Source of the DNA: Mucilaginibacter saanensis
GTDB lineage: Bacteria; Bacteroidota; Bacteroidia; Sphingobacteriales; Sphingobacteriaceae
Direction of reading: 5' to 3'
DNA length: 64,000 bases
Assembly (NCBI RefSeq): GCF_014200575.1
Contig: NZ_JACHBZ010000004.1
Location: 186,001-250,000, forward strand
Position 1 is the first letter of the stretch. Each line of letters starts with the position of its first letter. The notes below the pieces were generated by a model, which worked only from the letters and a program-made list of their open reading frames with translations, searched no databases and was not told the origin of the DNA. Below, piece by piece: positions 1 to 7,873 of the stretch. The position numbers were made by a program, and so were the translations under genes.

Positions 1-2
1 GC

Positions 3-317
3 ATAGTTGACAAGTACCTGGAGCATGCCCGCGTGCATATTTACTGTAACGGGGGCAACGAGCTGCTGTATTTAACCTCGGCCGATTTTATGACCCGTAA
101 TATTGATAACCGGGTAGAAGTTGGTTTCCCGGTGTATGACGACCGCTTACGCAAGGAGATTAAGGATATTATTGACATACAGTTGAATGATAATACCAAG
201 GCCCGCGAAATAAACAGCCATAACAACAATAAGTACCATAAAACCAATTCTGCAAGTGCCCATCGTGCACAAATAGAAATTTATAACTACCTGAAAACTA
301 AAAGTAAACTAAATTGA
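3..317 (+). CDS. ppk1: Polyphosphate kinase 1, C-terminal end (partial)
   Basis: The gene enters from the left edge and is open in this frame from the first complete codon (base 3). It encodes the last ~104 residues of PPK1, which transfers the terminal phosphate of ATP to a growing polyphosphate chain. The stretch SADFMTRNIDNRVEVGFPV is the conserved C-terminal phospholipase-D-like segment of PPK1, preceded by the HIYCNGGNE strand. The tail after it (rich in Asn, Lys and His) is variable in the family. The stop codon overlaps the start of the next gene, the exopolyphosphatase-type gene, so synthesis and breakdown of polyphosphate are probably translated together. The 5' part and promoter lie outside the window. 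Confidence 0.93.
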   Translation: MVDKYLEHARVHIYCNGGNELLYLTSADFMTRNIDNRVEVGFPVYDDRLRKEIKDIIDIQLNDNTKAREINSHNNNKYHKTNSASAHRAQIEIYNYLKTKSKLN

Positions 318-1189
318 GATACGCCGCTATAGACATTGGCTCAAACGCAGTAAGGCTGCTGATTGCCGACATTATTGAAAACAATGGTTCGGTTTCCTTT
401 AAAAAAAACACGCTGATCAGGGTGCCGTTACGATTGGGCGATGATGCCTTTATACAGCAGCATATCTCTGATAAAAAGGCTACCGACCTGGTAAAATCAA
501 TGCAGGCTTTCCGCAACCTGATGGATGTTTACAAGGTTACTGATTACCTGGCTTATGCTACATCGGCCATGCGTGAGGCAAAGAATGGCGAAGAGGTGGT
601 AAAGCTGATCAGGGAGGAGGCCCGTATTGATCTGGAGATCATCCATGGTTCAAAAGAGGCCAAGGTTATTTATGCCAGCCACGCCGATCAAAACATTGAT
701 AAAAGTAAAAACTACCTGTATGTAGATGTAGGCGGCGGCAGCACGGAGCTTTCCTTGTTTTCGGCAGGCGAACTGATGGCTTCCAAATCATTCAATATAG
801 GTACCATCCGGATACTTGATAATCAGGATACGGAAGAAACCTGGAACGAAATGAGGGATTTTATACGCGAGCACACCCGCGGTTTTAAACAGCTTTTGGG
901 TATAGGTACCGGTGGCAATATCAATAAGTTATACCGTTTATCTGACGAGGAAAACGACGCTCCCATGCCATTTACCAAGCTCAAATCGTTGTATACTTAC
1001 CTTACTTCGTTTTCTTTAAAGGATCGTATCAACGTGCTGGGCCTTAATCAGGACCGTGCCGACGTAATTATACCGGCCTGCGAAATATACCTTACCGTGA
1101 TGAAAAATGCCGGTATTAAGCATATTTATGTACCCCGGGTAGGTATGGTTGACGGTATTATTCAATTACTTATCGATAAGAATTCATAA
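314..1189 (+). CDS. Ppx/GppA family phosphatase (exopolyphosphatase)
   Basis: The protein has 291 residues, short for the family (E. coli Ppx and GppA are about 500), and it matches the N-terminal ASKHA catalytic module only. The phosphate-binding loops are visible: AAIDIGSNAVRLL at residues 4-16 and VDVGGGSTELS near residue 138. The likely role is release of phosphate from polyphosphate or hydrolysis of pppGpp; sequence alone does not separate the two, but the overlap with ppk1 favours polyphosphate. The start is TTG at 314, whose last two bases lie in the ppk1 stop (TTGA overlap), which suggests translational coupling. The next in-frame ATG would remove the first phosphate loop, so TTG is preferred. 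Confidence 0.9.
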   Translation: MRYAAIDIGSNAVRLLIADIIENNGSVSFKKNTLIRVPLRLGDDAFIQQHISDKKATDLVKSMQAFRNLMDVYKVTDYLAYATSAMREAKNGEEVVKLIREEARIDLEIIHGSKEAKVIYASHADQNIDKSKNYLYVDVGGGSTELSLFSAGELMASKSFNIGTIRILDNQDTEETWNEMRDFIREHTRGFKQLLGIGTGGNINKLYRLSDEENDAPMPFTKLKSLYTYLTSFSLKDRINVLGLNQDRADVIIPACEIYLTVMKNAGIKHIYVPRVGMVDGIIQLLIDKNS

Positions 1190-1291
1190 AAGCTTAACGT
1201 AAAAATATTTTTACAAATTTGTTTTATAATTAAAAAACTGTTATTACATTTGTATTGCCCTCTCAAGGGCATGTTTTTCATAGGTAGATGT

Positions 1292-1322
1292 AGGGTCGGG
1301 TACTTGTATTCGACCCTTTTTT
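1292..1322 (+). terminator. Rho-independent terminator after the ppk1-ppx pair
   Basis: Arms AGGGTCG (1292-1298) and CGACCCT (1311-1317) form a perfect 7-bp stem around a 12-base loop, and the last base of the stem starts a run of six T (1317-1322). It lies about 100 bases after the ppx stop and 44 bases before the ubiX start, so it separates the two units. Confidence 0.75.
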
Positions 1323-1365
1323 ATGCCCGTAACTTTTGCGTGTTTGGGTTGTTGATGGAGTAATT

Positions 1366-1935
1366 ATGAAGAAGAAGATTGTAGTTGCTATTACGGGTGC
1401 CAGCGGCGCTATTTATGCCGATTTACTGTTAAAAAAATTAAACGAGTTAAAAGATCAGATAGCCGAAGTAGCTGTTGTAATGTCAGACAATGCTAAGGAT
1501 GTTTGGCGCTTTGAGCTCGATAATGAGGATTTCGGCCTGTATAACTATAAATTTTACGATAAGCGTGATTTTATGGCGCCCTTTGCATCCGGATCGGCCA
1601 GGTTTGATACCATGGTGATCGTGCCCTGCTCCATGGGGACGCTCGGCCGCATTGCCGGCGGTATTTCTGACGATCTGATTAGTCGCGCCGCCGACGTGAT
1701 CCTGAAAGAACGCCGTAAACTCATACTGGTAGCCCGCGATACCCCTTTAAACCTCATCCATATCCGCAACATGGAAACGGTAACCGCCGCAGGCGGTATC
1801 ATTTGCCCGGCTATACCATCGTACTACAGCAAACCTAAAACCATCGAAGAACTGGCCATGACCGTAGTTAACCGCATTATTGACCTGATAGGACTGGAGC
1901 ATCAAAGCTACCGCTGGAGCGAAGAAGATGAGTAA
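1366..1935 (+). CDS. ubiX: UbiX-type flavin prenyltransferase
   Basis: This 189-residue protein joins a dimethylallyl group to FMN to make prenylated FMN, the cofactor of UbiD-type decarboxylases. The family signatures are clear: ITGASGAIYADLLLKKL at the N-terminus (flavin-binding Rossmann turn), VPCSMGTLGRIAGGISDDL, and VARDTPLNLIHIRNM in the C-terminal half. Length fits the family (about 190). The ATG at 1366 is chosen because it starts the usual MKKKIVVAITGASG and has GGAG five bases upstream (1357-1360); a TTG at 1336 would add ten residues foreign to the family. No UbiD partner lies in the window. Confidence 0.93.
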   Translation: MKKKIVVAITGASGAIYADLLLKKLNELKDQIAEVAVVMSDNAKDVWRFELDNEDFGLYNYKFYDKRDFMAPFASGSARFDTMVIVPCSMGTLGRIAGGISDDLISRAADVILKERRKLILVARDTPLNLIHIRNMETVTAAGGIICPAIPSYYSKPKTIEELAMTVVNRIIDLIGLEHQSYRWSEEDE

Positions 1936-2149
1936 ATAGTTATTGATTGGTTTGCTGATAATATTCCTGAAATTTAATGGTTTATGACTGGGGTATCCCT
2001 GCTTAAATAATTTTTGTTTATATTGCTTATTCTTGGCACAGAAAGATGAGCCAAGCCTGTCAAATAGATTGCACCGGCTACATGATCTTAAACAAAAGGA
2101 CACCCTAACAGGTGGTTAATAGCCTATGAAAAGGCATTACAGCTAAATA

Positions 2150-2333
2150 ATATCTGAAAAAGGAGGGGCGTCACCCTGAGCTTGTCGAAGGGTCGTGTGC
2201 AGAGGTCAAACCACCATGCTTCGACGGAGCTCAAGCATGGTAGTCTTTTTTTTGTCGTATAAAGTCGTTAACCCCATCGGGGTATCATGTTTATAGTATC
2301 ATAGGTCGGGATATCAGCTTCATAGGAGCTTCC
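2150..2333. repeat. Composite palindromic repeat, copy 1
   Basis: Part A (2150-2221) contains GAGCTTGTCGAAG (2178-2190), an imperfect reverse complement of CTTCGACGGAGCTC (2219-2232), followed by a hairpin with arms ACCATGCTT (2213-2221) and AAGCATGGT (2233-2241) and a run of eight T (2246-2253). Part B (2262-2333) opens with ACCCC/GGGGT (2271-2283) and the block TATCATGTTTATAGTATCAT. Motifs of the CCTGAGCTTGTCGAAGG type recur in many bacterial genomes as REP-like elements; that is known from general experience and not searched here. Confidence 0.75.
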
Positions 2334-2378
2334 TGATAAATACATGTTGTGACAAAGAAAGGAAGCTCCTATGGAGCT
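2316..2378. repeat. 18-base inverted repeat
   Basis: Bases 2316-2333 and 2361-2378 are reverse complements with one mismatch (core CATAGGAGCTTCC against GGAAGCTCCTATG), separated by 27 bases. The pair sits between part B of copy 1 and a reversed part B (about 2394-2430, ACTATAAACACGATGCTCC), so the whole 2283-2430 block can fold into one long imperfect hairpin. Confidence 0.75.
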
Positions 2379-2512
2379 AAGCGCTTATCCATGATTTACT
2401 ATAAACACGATGCTCCTCCGGAGCTCGATGGAATGCCGTATTTCTCTTTTGGCGTTTTTCGAAATTTTATTACCCGGCATAATACAAGGTTTTGAATATC
2501 TTTTCGCAGGCT

Positions 2513-2705
2513 ATTACTCTGAAAAAGGGAAGGGTATTACCTTGAGTTTGTCGAAGGGGTGAGTGCAGGGGACAAAAGCCACCATGCTTTCATAGTACTG
2601 CTATAATGTTTGTTTTGACACCCTGATCAAGGCGTAAACCCCACAGGGGTATCCTGTTTATAGTATCATACATCGGGGTATTAGCTCCGGAGGAGCTTCT
2701 TGTTC
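2513..2705. repeat. Composite palindromic repeat, copy 2
   Basis: The same A-then-B order recurs about 365 bases after copy 1. Part A is 2513-2590 (shared CTGAAAAAGG, GAGTTTGTCGAAGGG and GCCACCATGCTT). Part B is 2629-2705 (ACCCC at 2638-2642, GGGGT at 2646-2650, then TGTTTATAGTATCATACATC). It is diverged from copy 1 and lacks the AAGCATGGT arm and T-run, so the terminator-like hairpin is lost. Confidence 0.7.
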
Positions 2706-2829
2706 ACTATCTAATATTTACAAGGCAGTTTACTTTTTCCCATTAACTAACTATGCTGTTTTTAGTTAAATAAACATACCAAATGGTCTGTTGGGTTGTT
2801 TAACGTTTTGCTTATCAGTATATTAATAC

Positions 2830-2952
2830 TTTTTAAACATTAAAAATCGTCATAAAAAAGTATCAAAAAGCGTTAAAACTGATGGATTTTGATAGTTTTT
2901 GAGCTTTTTTTGCACTAATTTTAGCTGTTTTTGCAATGATTTTATGGGAAAA
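2830..2952. other. Phased A/T-tracts (predicted curved DNA)
   Basis: Twelve runs of three to seven A or T have centres near 2833, 2844, 2856, 2867, 2876, 2888, 2898, 2908, 2920, 2930, 2941 and 2950. The mean spacing is about 10.7 bases, close to one helical turn. Such phasing is the known sequence basis of intrinsic curvature. The block ends ~130 bases before the mtaB start. Confidence 0.6.
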
Positions 2953-3064
2953 TAAAGCTTTAAGAAGTTTAGTATGCCAGCTTTACCCCAGGTTTGCATA
3001 ACGGGCCATAAATTAACCGAAAGTCACAATTCTATAACGCCTGAATCAATAATTGTAAAATTGC

Positions 3065-3072
3065 TATCTTTG
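3065..3072 (+). promoter_or_regulatory. Bacteroidota -7 element for mtaB
   Basis: TATCTTTG matches TAnnTTTG and lies eight bases before the mtaB ATG, implying a very short leader or a leaderless transcript. No TTG box sits at the expected 19-20 base spacing upstream. Confidence 0.5.
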
Positions 3073-3080
3073 CCACTTTA

Positions 3081-4403
3081 ATGATGAATAAGAAAGTCGC
3101 TTTTTATACACTGGGCTGTAAGCTCAATTATTCGGAAACCTCATCCATTGGTCGCTTGTTTAACCAGGCTGGCTATGATACGGTTGAGTTTACGAACACG
3201 CCTGACGTTTTTGTAATTAACACTTGTTCGGTTACCGAAAACGCAGATAAGAAGTGTAAAAAGATAGTGAAGGAAGCACTTAAAATTTCACCTAATGCCT
3301 ATGTAACCATTGTGGGTTGCTATGCCCAGCTAAAACCACAGGAAATAGCCGAAATACCGGGTGTGGACATGGTTTTAGGTGCTGCCGAAAAATTCCAGAT
3401 CATTGATCATATTACCGATCTGACCAAGAAACCAAAGGCGGTTGTTTATAACCAGCCGGTATCTGAGGCTAACCAGTTTGTACCTGCCTATTCATTTGGC
3501 GATCGTACGCGCACCTTCTTAAAAGTTCAGGATGGTTGCGATTACTCGTGTACCTTTTGTACCATACCGTTAGCCCGTGGTAGCAGCCGCAGCGATACCA
3601 TTGAAAATGTGTTGGAGCAGGCCCGCCAAATTGCCGCATCGGGTGTAAAGGAAATTGTATTAACCGGGGTTAACCTGGGCGATTTTGGTATCAGGAACGG
3701 CCAGCGCGAAGATAAATTCTTTGACCTGGTAAAAGCGCTTGACGAGGTGGAGGGGATTGACCGTTTCAGGATATCCTCTATTGAGCCAAACCTGCTTACC
3801 GATGAGATTATTGCTTTTGTAGCAGGTTCAAAGCGGTTTGTACCCCATTTTCATATTCCGCTGCAGTCCGGGTCTGATAAGATACTAAGCTTAATGCGCC
3901 GCCGCTATAAACGCGACCTGTATGTGAACCGGGTAGCTAAAATAAAAGAGCTGATGCCCGACTGCTGCATCGGTGTTGATGTGATAGTAGGTTTCCCTGG
4001 CGAAACAAGGGAAGATTTTGTTGAAACCTATAATTTTTTAAACGACCTGAACGTTTCGTACCTGCATGTATTTACCTATTCAGAGCGCGAAAACACACTG
4101 GCCAGTCAAATGACGGGCGCTGTACCGGGATCGGCCCGCGGCGAGCGGAGTAAGATGCTGCACATCCTGTCTGACAAGAAACGCCGTGCATTTTATGAAA
4201 GCCAGTTAAATAAAACCGAAACAGTTTTATTTGAGGGCGATATTAAGGATGGCTTTATGCATGGCTTTACCCGCAACTACGTAAAGGTAAAAACCAAGTA
4301 TGACCCTGTACTGATCAATGAACTAAAAAACGTTTATTTAACAAATATTTCACCAGACGGTGATGTCGAAATAACAGAAGGCGAAGAAATATTAGTGCAT
4401 TAA
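3081..4403 (+). CDS. mtaB: tRNA (t6A37) methylthiotransferase MtaB
   Basis: This 440-residue radical-SAM enzyme converts t6A at position 37 of ANN-decoding tRNAs to ms2t6A. It has an N-terminal UPF0004 domain (YTLGCKLNYSET, INTCSVT, GCYAQ with the cluster cysteines), a radical-SAM domain with the C153-x3-C157-x2-C160 motif in QDGCDYSCTFC, and a C-terminal TRAM-like region. CKLN at the N-terminus, in place of the CQMN seen in MiaB, supports MtaB. Two ATGs stand in tandem (3081, 3084). It leads a closely spaced run with lgt, the GtrA gene and the inositol-monophosphatase gene. Confidence 0.93.
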   Translation: MMNKKVAFYTLGCKLNYSETSSIGRLFNQAGYDTVEFTNTPDVFVINTCSVTENADKKCKKIVKEALKISPNAYVTIVGCYAQLKPQEIAEIPGVDMVLGAAEKFQIIDHITDLTKKPKAVVYNQPVSEANQFVPAYSFGDRTRTFLKVQDGCDYSCTFCTIPLARGSSRSDTIENVLEQARQIAASGVKEIVLTGVNLGDFGIRNGQREDKFFDLVKALDEVEGIDRFRISSIEPNLLTDEIIAFVAGSKRFVPHFHIPLQSGSDKILSLMRRRYKRDLYVNRVAKIKELMPDCCIGVDVIVGFPGETREDFVETYNFLNDLNVSYLHVFTYSERENTLASQMTGAVPGSARGERSKMLHILSDKKRRAFYESQLNKTETVLFEGDIKDGFMHGFTRNYVKVKTKYDPVLINELKNVYLTNISPDGDVEITEGEEILVH

Positions 4404-4431
4404 ATTCTATATTCGCTTCAAACTATAACCT

Positions 4432-5589
4432 ATGTTTCCAACCATTACATCGCTTCTGCAGTATCTTTTTGGTATAAATATCCCTTTGCCCATACAAACT
4501 TTTGGTTTTTTTGTAGCTATTGCCTTTATGGGAGCTTATTGGGCCTTTGTGCAGGAGTTTATGCGTAAGGAGAAGCTGGGCATTATACATCCGTTTAAAA
4601 AAACAGTAACCTTAGGTAAACCGGCATCAGCTAATGAATTGGCGGGTAACGGTATTTTTGGGTTTGTATTGGGTTACAAAGTTGTTGACTGTGCCTTAAA
4701 TTACCATGCGCTTTTAGATAGTCCGCAGGATTTTCTGTTATCAACACGGGGAAACTTTATTGGCGGTATTATAGGTGCAGGTATCTTTGCTTACTGGGCC
4801 TACCGCGAAAGCGAGAAACAGAAAAAAGCACAACCCATTACTAAGGAGGTTACTGTACATCCGCATGAGTTAATGGGTAACATGTTACTTTGGGCCGCCT
4901 TATTTGGTTTTGCCGGGGCCAAGTTGTTTAACGGTTTGGAAAACTGGAATGATTTTATGAAGGACCCCGTAGGTATGCTGATCGGGTTTAGCGGTCTTAC
5001 CTTTTACGGTGGTTTAATATGCGGTGGGGCAGCAGTGCTTTATATTGCACACAAACATGGTATTAAGCTGTTGGATATGCTCGATATTGGAGGCCCTGGT
5101 GTAATGCTGGCTTATGGTTTGGGACGTGTAGGTTGTCAAATGTCAGGCGATGGTGATTGGGGGATAACCAATATGGCTCCAAAACCGCACTGGTTAAGTT
5201 GGGCACCCGATTGGATGTGGGCCTTTAAATTTCCGCATAATGTAAATGACGAAGGTGTTGCCATTCCTAACTGTATAGGCAAATTTTGCCATGAATTGCC
5301 TTATCCTGTTTTCCCTACTTCATTTTATGAATGTATAATTTGCCTTTTGTTATTTGCCTTTTTATGGAGCATTCGTGACCGTATCAAACACTCAGGCGTA
5401 ATGTTTGGCGTTTACATGATATTAGCAGGTGTTGAACGCTTTTTTATTGAATTGATACGCGTAAATACCAAATACCACGTTGCCGGTATAAGCTTTACAC
5501 AAGCCGAGTTTATTTCGTTGTTGATGTTTGTTGGCGGAGCTGTTTTAATTTTAACAGGAATTAACAAGAAAAAAAAACTGGGCAGTTAA
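4432..5589 (+). CDS. lgt: Prolipoprotein diacylglyceryl transferase
   Basis: Lgt moves diacylglycerol from phosphatidylglycerol to the lipobox cysteine of prolipoproteins at the inner membrane. The protein has 385 residues with about seven membrane segments. The Lgt signature region appears as [17 protein letters not shown], including the conserved arginine, with NFIGGIIG and the C-terminal [11 protein letters not shown] helix. It is longer than the E. coli enzyme (291) because of soluble insertions around residues 50-65, 125-145 and 250-285, which as I recall are normal in Bacteroidota. The window encodes several lipoprotein substrates (SusD proteins, the efflux fusion protein, DUF4249). It follows mtaB by 28 bases. 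Confidence 0.93.
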   Translation: MFPTITSLLQYLFGINIPLPIQTFGFFVAIAFMGAYWAFVQEFMRKEKLGIIHPFKKTVTLGKPASANELAGNGIFGFVLGYKVVDCALNYHALLDSPQDFLLSTRGNFIGGIIGAGIFAYWAYRESEKQKKAQPITKEVTVHPHELMGNMLLWAALFGFAGAKLFNGLENWNDFMKDPVGMLIGFSGLTFYGGLICGGAAVLYIAHKHGIKLLDMLDIGGPGVMLAYGLGRVGCQMSGDGDWGITNMAPKPHWLSWAPDWMWAFKFPHNVNDEGVAIPNCIGKFCHELPYPVFPTSFYECIICLLLFAFLWSIRDRIKHSGVMFGVYMILAGVERFFIELIRVNTKYHVAGISFTQAEFISLLMFVGGAVLILTGINKKKKLGS

Positions 5590-5592
5590 AAC

Positions 5593-6081
5593 ATGGCTAA
5601 TACTATTAAACAGTCATACAAGCTATTTGAAAATCAGGTATTCAGGTTTATAATTTCTGCGGGCGCAGGTTTTTTGGTAGATGTATGTGCCTTTTACCTG
5701 TTTTACCATAATTTGCTAACACGGCATACATACCAGATATTTTCTATCACAGTTCGTAACTCAACGTTGTCGTTGGCACTGTCGTTCTGCATGGGGGTTA
5801 TTGTAAACTTTCTGATTACACGGTATATGGTTTTTACCGAATCAAAACTATCTTTCTATAAACAATTTATACGTTTTGCGTCGGTAGCCTGCGTTGGCTT
5901 TTTTGCAAACCTGGCGGTAATAAAAATTCTGATCCAGGATTTTGGCATCTATCCCCCGGTAGCACGGATAGGGGCGGCATTAAGCTTGTTTTTTGCGAGC
6001 TATTTTATACATAAGGTATTTTCATTCAGTTTATCATTACGGCATCATGGAACTCATAAAAATAGCGAATCACGTAACTGA
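5593..6081 (+). CDS. GtrA-like family membrane protein
   Basis: This protein of 162 residues has four predicted membrane helices (about residues 16-34, 55-78, 92-110, 118-138) and the GtrA fold hallmarks: RFIISAGAGFLVDVCAFYLFY in helix 1 and GVIVNFLITRYMVF in helix 2. GtrA proteins are thought to help flip polyprenyl-linked sugars across the inner membrane; the substrate cannot be read from sequence. It starts 3 bases after lgt, and its 3' end overlaps the next gene by 35 bases, indicating one transcript. Confidence 0.85.
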   Translation: MANTIKQSYKLFENQVFRFIISAGAGFLVDVCAFYLFYHNLLTRHTYQIFSITVRNSTLSLALSFCMGVIVNFLITRYMVFTESKLSFYKQFIRFASVACVGFFANLAVIKILIQDFGIYPPVARIGAALSLFFASYFIHKVFSFSLSLRHHGTHKNSESRN

Positions 6082-6835
6082 AGTAGCTAAGCAGGCAGGT
6101 GACTTTATCAGGCAGGAAAGGAAAACCTTTGACCCGGACAAAATTGAATATAAGGGACTGAACGATCTGGTATCGTACGTAGATAAAAATGCGGAGAAGA
6201 TAATAGTAGAAGGACTGAAAAAGGTATTACCTGAAGCTGGTTTTATTACCGAAGAAAAAACGACTACGGTTATTGGCGAACGGTATAACTGGATCATTGA
6301 TCCGCTGGATGGCACCACTAATTTCATACATGGTTTGCCCGCATTTTCGGTAAGTATTGCGCTTAAGGAGTATGATGAACTGATTTTAGGTGTAGTGTAT
6401 GAGATTAACCAGGATGAGTGCTTTTATGCCTGGAAAGATGCGCCGGCATATCTCAACGGTCGCGAGATCAGGGTTAGTAAAAACAAAATAGTTGCCGACA
6501 GTTTAATAGCTACCGGTTTCCCTTACTATGATTTTACCAAACAATCAGCATATATAGCATTGTTTACCGAGCTGATGCGAAACTGCCACGGCTTACGCAG
6601 AATAGGCTCGGCCGCAGTTGATCTGGCCTATACCGCCTGTGGCAGGTTTGATGCCTTTTATGAATATAACCTGAATGCATGGGATGTAGCCGCCGGAATA
6701 GTAATTGTAAAGCAGGCAGGCGGGCACATCGTTAATTTTAAAGGCGGCGATGAAGTGTTGGAGGCAAGGGAACTGCTGGCCACCAACGGAAACATAACTT
6801 CTGAACTGTTAACCGCGATACAGAAATATTTTTAA
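6047..6835 (+). CDS. Inositol monophosphatase family protein (SuhB-like)
   Basis: This 262-residue Mg2+-dependent phosphatase of the inositol-monophosphatase/CysQ superfamily shows all metal-binding signatures: the EE pair in GFITEEKTT, IDPLDGTTNFIHGLP, and the C-terminal NAWDVAAGIVIVKQAGG motif. The closest functional guess is inositol-1-phosphatase or SuhB-like activity; CysQ is less likely given the GTTNF sequence. The ATG at 6047 is chosen because it gives the normal family N-terminus (MELIKIANHV); a start further upstream would lie deep in the GtrA gene. It overlaps the GtrA gene by 35 bases. Confidence 0.88.
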   Translation: MELIKIANHVTEVAKQAGDFIRQERKTFDPDKIEYKGLNDLVSYVDKNAEKIIVEGLKKVLPEAGFITEEKTTTVIGERYNWIIDPLDGTTNFIHGLPAFSVSIALKEYDELILGVVYEINQDECFYAWKDAPAYLNGREIRVSKNKIVADSLIATGFPYYDFTKQSAYIALFTELMRNCHGLRRIGSAAVDLAYTACGRFDAFYEYNLNAWDVAAGIVIVKQAGGHIVNFKGGDEVLEARELLATNGNITSELLTAIQKYF

Positions 6836-7140
6836 AAGGAACTGCCTGCATACCATTGCGAGGCACAAAGAATCTCCAATAACTATGCTGTCATCCTGAG
6901 CGATAGCGAAGGATCTATTCACCCGCGAGCATGTCGTACACCCGCTCCTGGCCGCGGAAGGGCCTTTACTTTGTTGCGACAAAGTAACCAAACCGCTTGT
7001 CAGCAGAAATGACCAACTCTCGCGAGATTAAGCGCAGCGGATCTCGTGAGTTACATGGTTAAAGCCTTCGGCTTAGTTCAGTTGAAAACTGAAACTATGT
7101 TACCAACGGGCTTCAAGCCCGTTGGAGAAGAGTGAAGATG
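6836..7140. repeat. Cluster of small palindromes and REP-like motifs
   Basis: No gene is seen between the phosphatase and the Nfu gene. In order there are: CATTGCGAGGCACAAAG (6854-6870), TCATCCTGAGCGATAGCGAAG (from 6891), the palindrome TTACTTTGT/ACAAAGTAA (6966-6974, 6979-6987), an imperfect palindrome AACTCTCGCGAGAT/ATCTCGTGAGTT (7015-7028, 7041-7052), AAGCC/GGCTT (7062-7074), TTCAGTT/AACTGAA (7077-7093) and a perfect 11-bp stem CCAACGGGCTT/AAGCCCGTTGG (7103-7113, 7115-7125). The first two resemble repeats that recur in many environmental bacterial genomes. Confidence 0.75.
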
Positions 7141-7161
7141 GTTAGATAAGCTATCCCCCAT

Positions 7162-7198
7162 AAAAAAAAAACACCGATCAGTTATAAACCAATCGGTG
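7162..7198 (-). terminator. Rho-independent terminator of the Nfu gene
   Basis: Read on the minus strand, arms CACCGAT and ATCGGTG (7192-7198 and 7172-7178) enclose a 13-base loop and are followed by a long T-run (complement of the A-run at 7162-7171). It lies 22 bases past the Nfu stop. Confidence 0.85.
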
Positions 7199-7220
7199 CA
7201 AAATCCGTGTTGATAATATC

Positions 7221-7772
7221 TTATAATGCTTCTGAAACTACCTCGGTAACTTCGGGTACCATACGTTTAAGCAGGTTTTCGATACCGGCTTTAAGGGTTA
7301 CGGTTGATGAAGGGCAGCCACTGCATGATCCGCGTAGCTCAACTGTAACTACACCTTCGTTAAATGAGCGGTATGAAATAGCGCCGCCATCCTGCTCAAC
7401 AGCCGGACGAACGTAATCATGTAGTATCTGCTGTATCTTAACTTCGGTTTCTGAACCTTCAAAGTTTGTTTCTTCGGCAGCTTCTTCCAACTGTATCTTT
7501 AGTTCAGATTCAACAGCACCTTTTACAAACTCTTTCATAATAGGTTCAACATCACTCCATTCGCTACCCTCAGTTTTGGTGATGGTAACAAAGTTACTGG
7601 CAAAGAAAACACCATTAACAAACGAGAATTTGTATAATTCTTTGGCGAAAGGTGATTTTTCGGCACTTTCCTTTGTAGCGTAATCGGCGCTGCCATTAAT
7701 AAGCAACTTGTTCACTATGAATTTCATAGTTGCCGGATTAGGCGTTGATTCTGTATATACGTTGATATTCAT
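7221..7772 (-). CDS. Nfu-type Fe-S cluster scaffold/carrier protein
   Basis: This 183-residue protein has an N-terminal Nfu_N domain (MNINVYTESTPNPATMKFIVNK, residues 1-90) and a C-terminal NifU-like domain (about residues 105-183) with the cluster-binding CxxC in LRGSCSGCPSSTVTLKAGIE. It binds a [4Fe-4S] cluster between two subunits and hands it to apo-enzymes. The architecture matches the HIRIP5/Nfu type, not the full NifU of nitrogen fixers. It stands alone with its own -7 element and terminator. Confidence 0.92.
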   Translation of the reverse strand: MNINVYTESTPNPATMKFIVNKLLINGSADYATKESAEKSPFAKELYKFSFVNGVFFASNFVTITKTEGSEWSDVEPIMKEFVKGAVESELKIQLEEAAEETNFEGSETEVKIQQILHDYVRPAVEQDGGAISYRSFNEGVVTVELRGSCSGCPSSTVTLKAGIENLLKRMVPEVTEVVSEAL

Positions 7773-7801
7773 CCTGATCTTTATTATTAAACTTGAATTA
7801 A

Positions 7802-7809
7802 CAAATTTA
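7802..7809 (-). promoter_or_regulatory. -7 element for the Nfu gene
   Basis: On the minus strand this reads TAAATTTG, matching TAnnTTTG, about 30 bases upstream of the ATG. No clear -33 TTG is found at the usual distance. Confidence 0.4.
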
Positions 7810-7873
7810 GGTAGCTTTTTGCTTTAAAGTTAGCTATTAATTAGTTATGACCCATAAATGACAGGGAGTATTA

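Larger units (their letters stand above)
1936..3080. other. Large intergenic region with repeats and A-tracts
   Basis: The 1,145 bases between ubiX and mtaB hold no convincing gene. The left two thirds carry two diverged copies of a composite palindromic repeat (2150-2333 and 2513-2705), with an inverted partner after the first. The right third is very AT-rich and contains about a dozen A- or T-tracts spaced near one helical turn (2830-2952). Only short open frames occur, and none has a recognisable product. Confidence 0.7.

Noticed and set aside
1747..2103. 118-codon open frame on the minus strand across the ubiX 3' end
   Set aside because: Two thirds overlap ubiX in antisense and the product has no recognisable pattern; it is a shadow frame.
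2213..2253. Hairpin with T-run as the terminator of ubiX
   Set aside because: It is about 280 bases past the ubiX stop and is part of a repeated element, so a dedicated role for ubiX is doubtful. It is listed with the repeat.
2150..2705. CRISPR array
   Set aside because: Only two diverged repeat copies exist, far apart, without equal spacers or cas genes.
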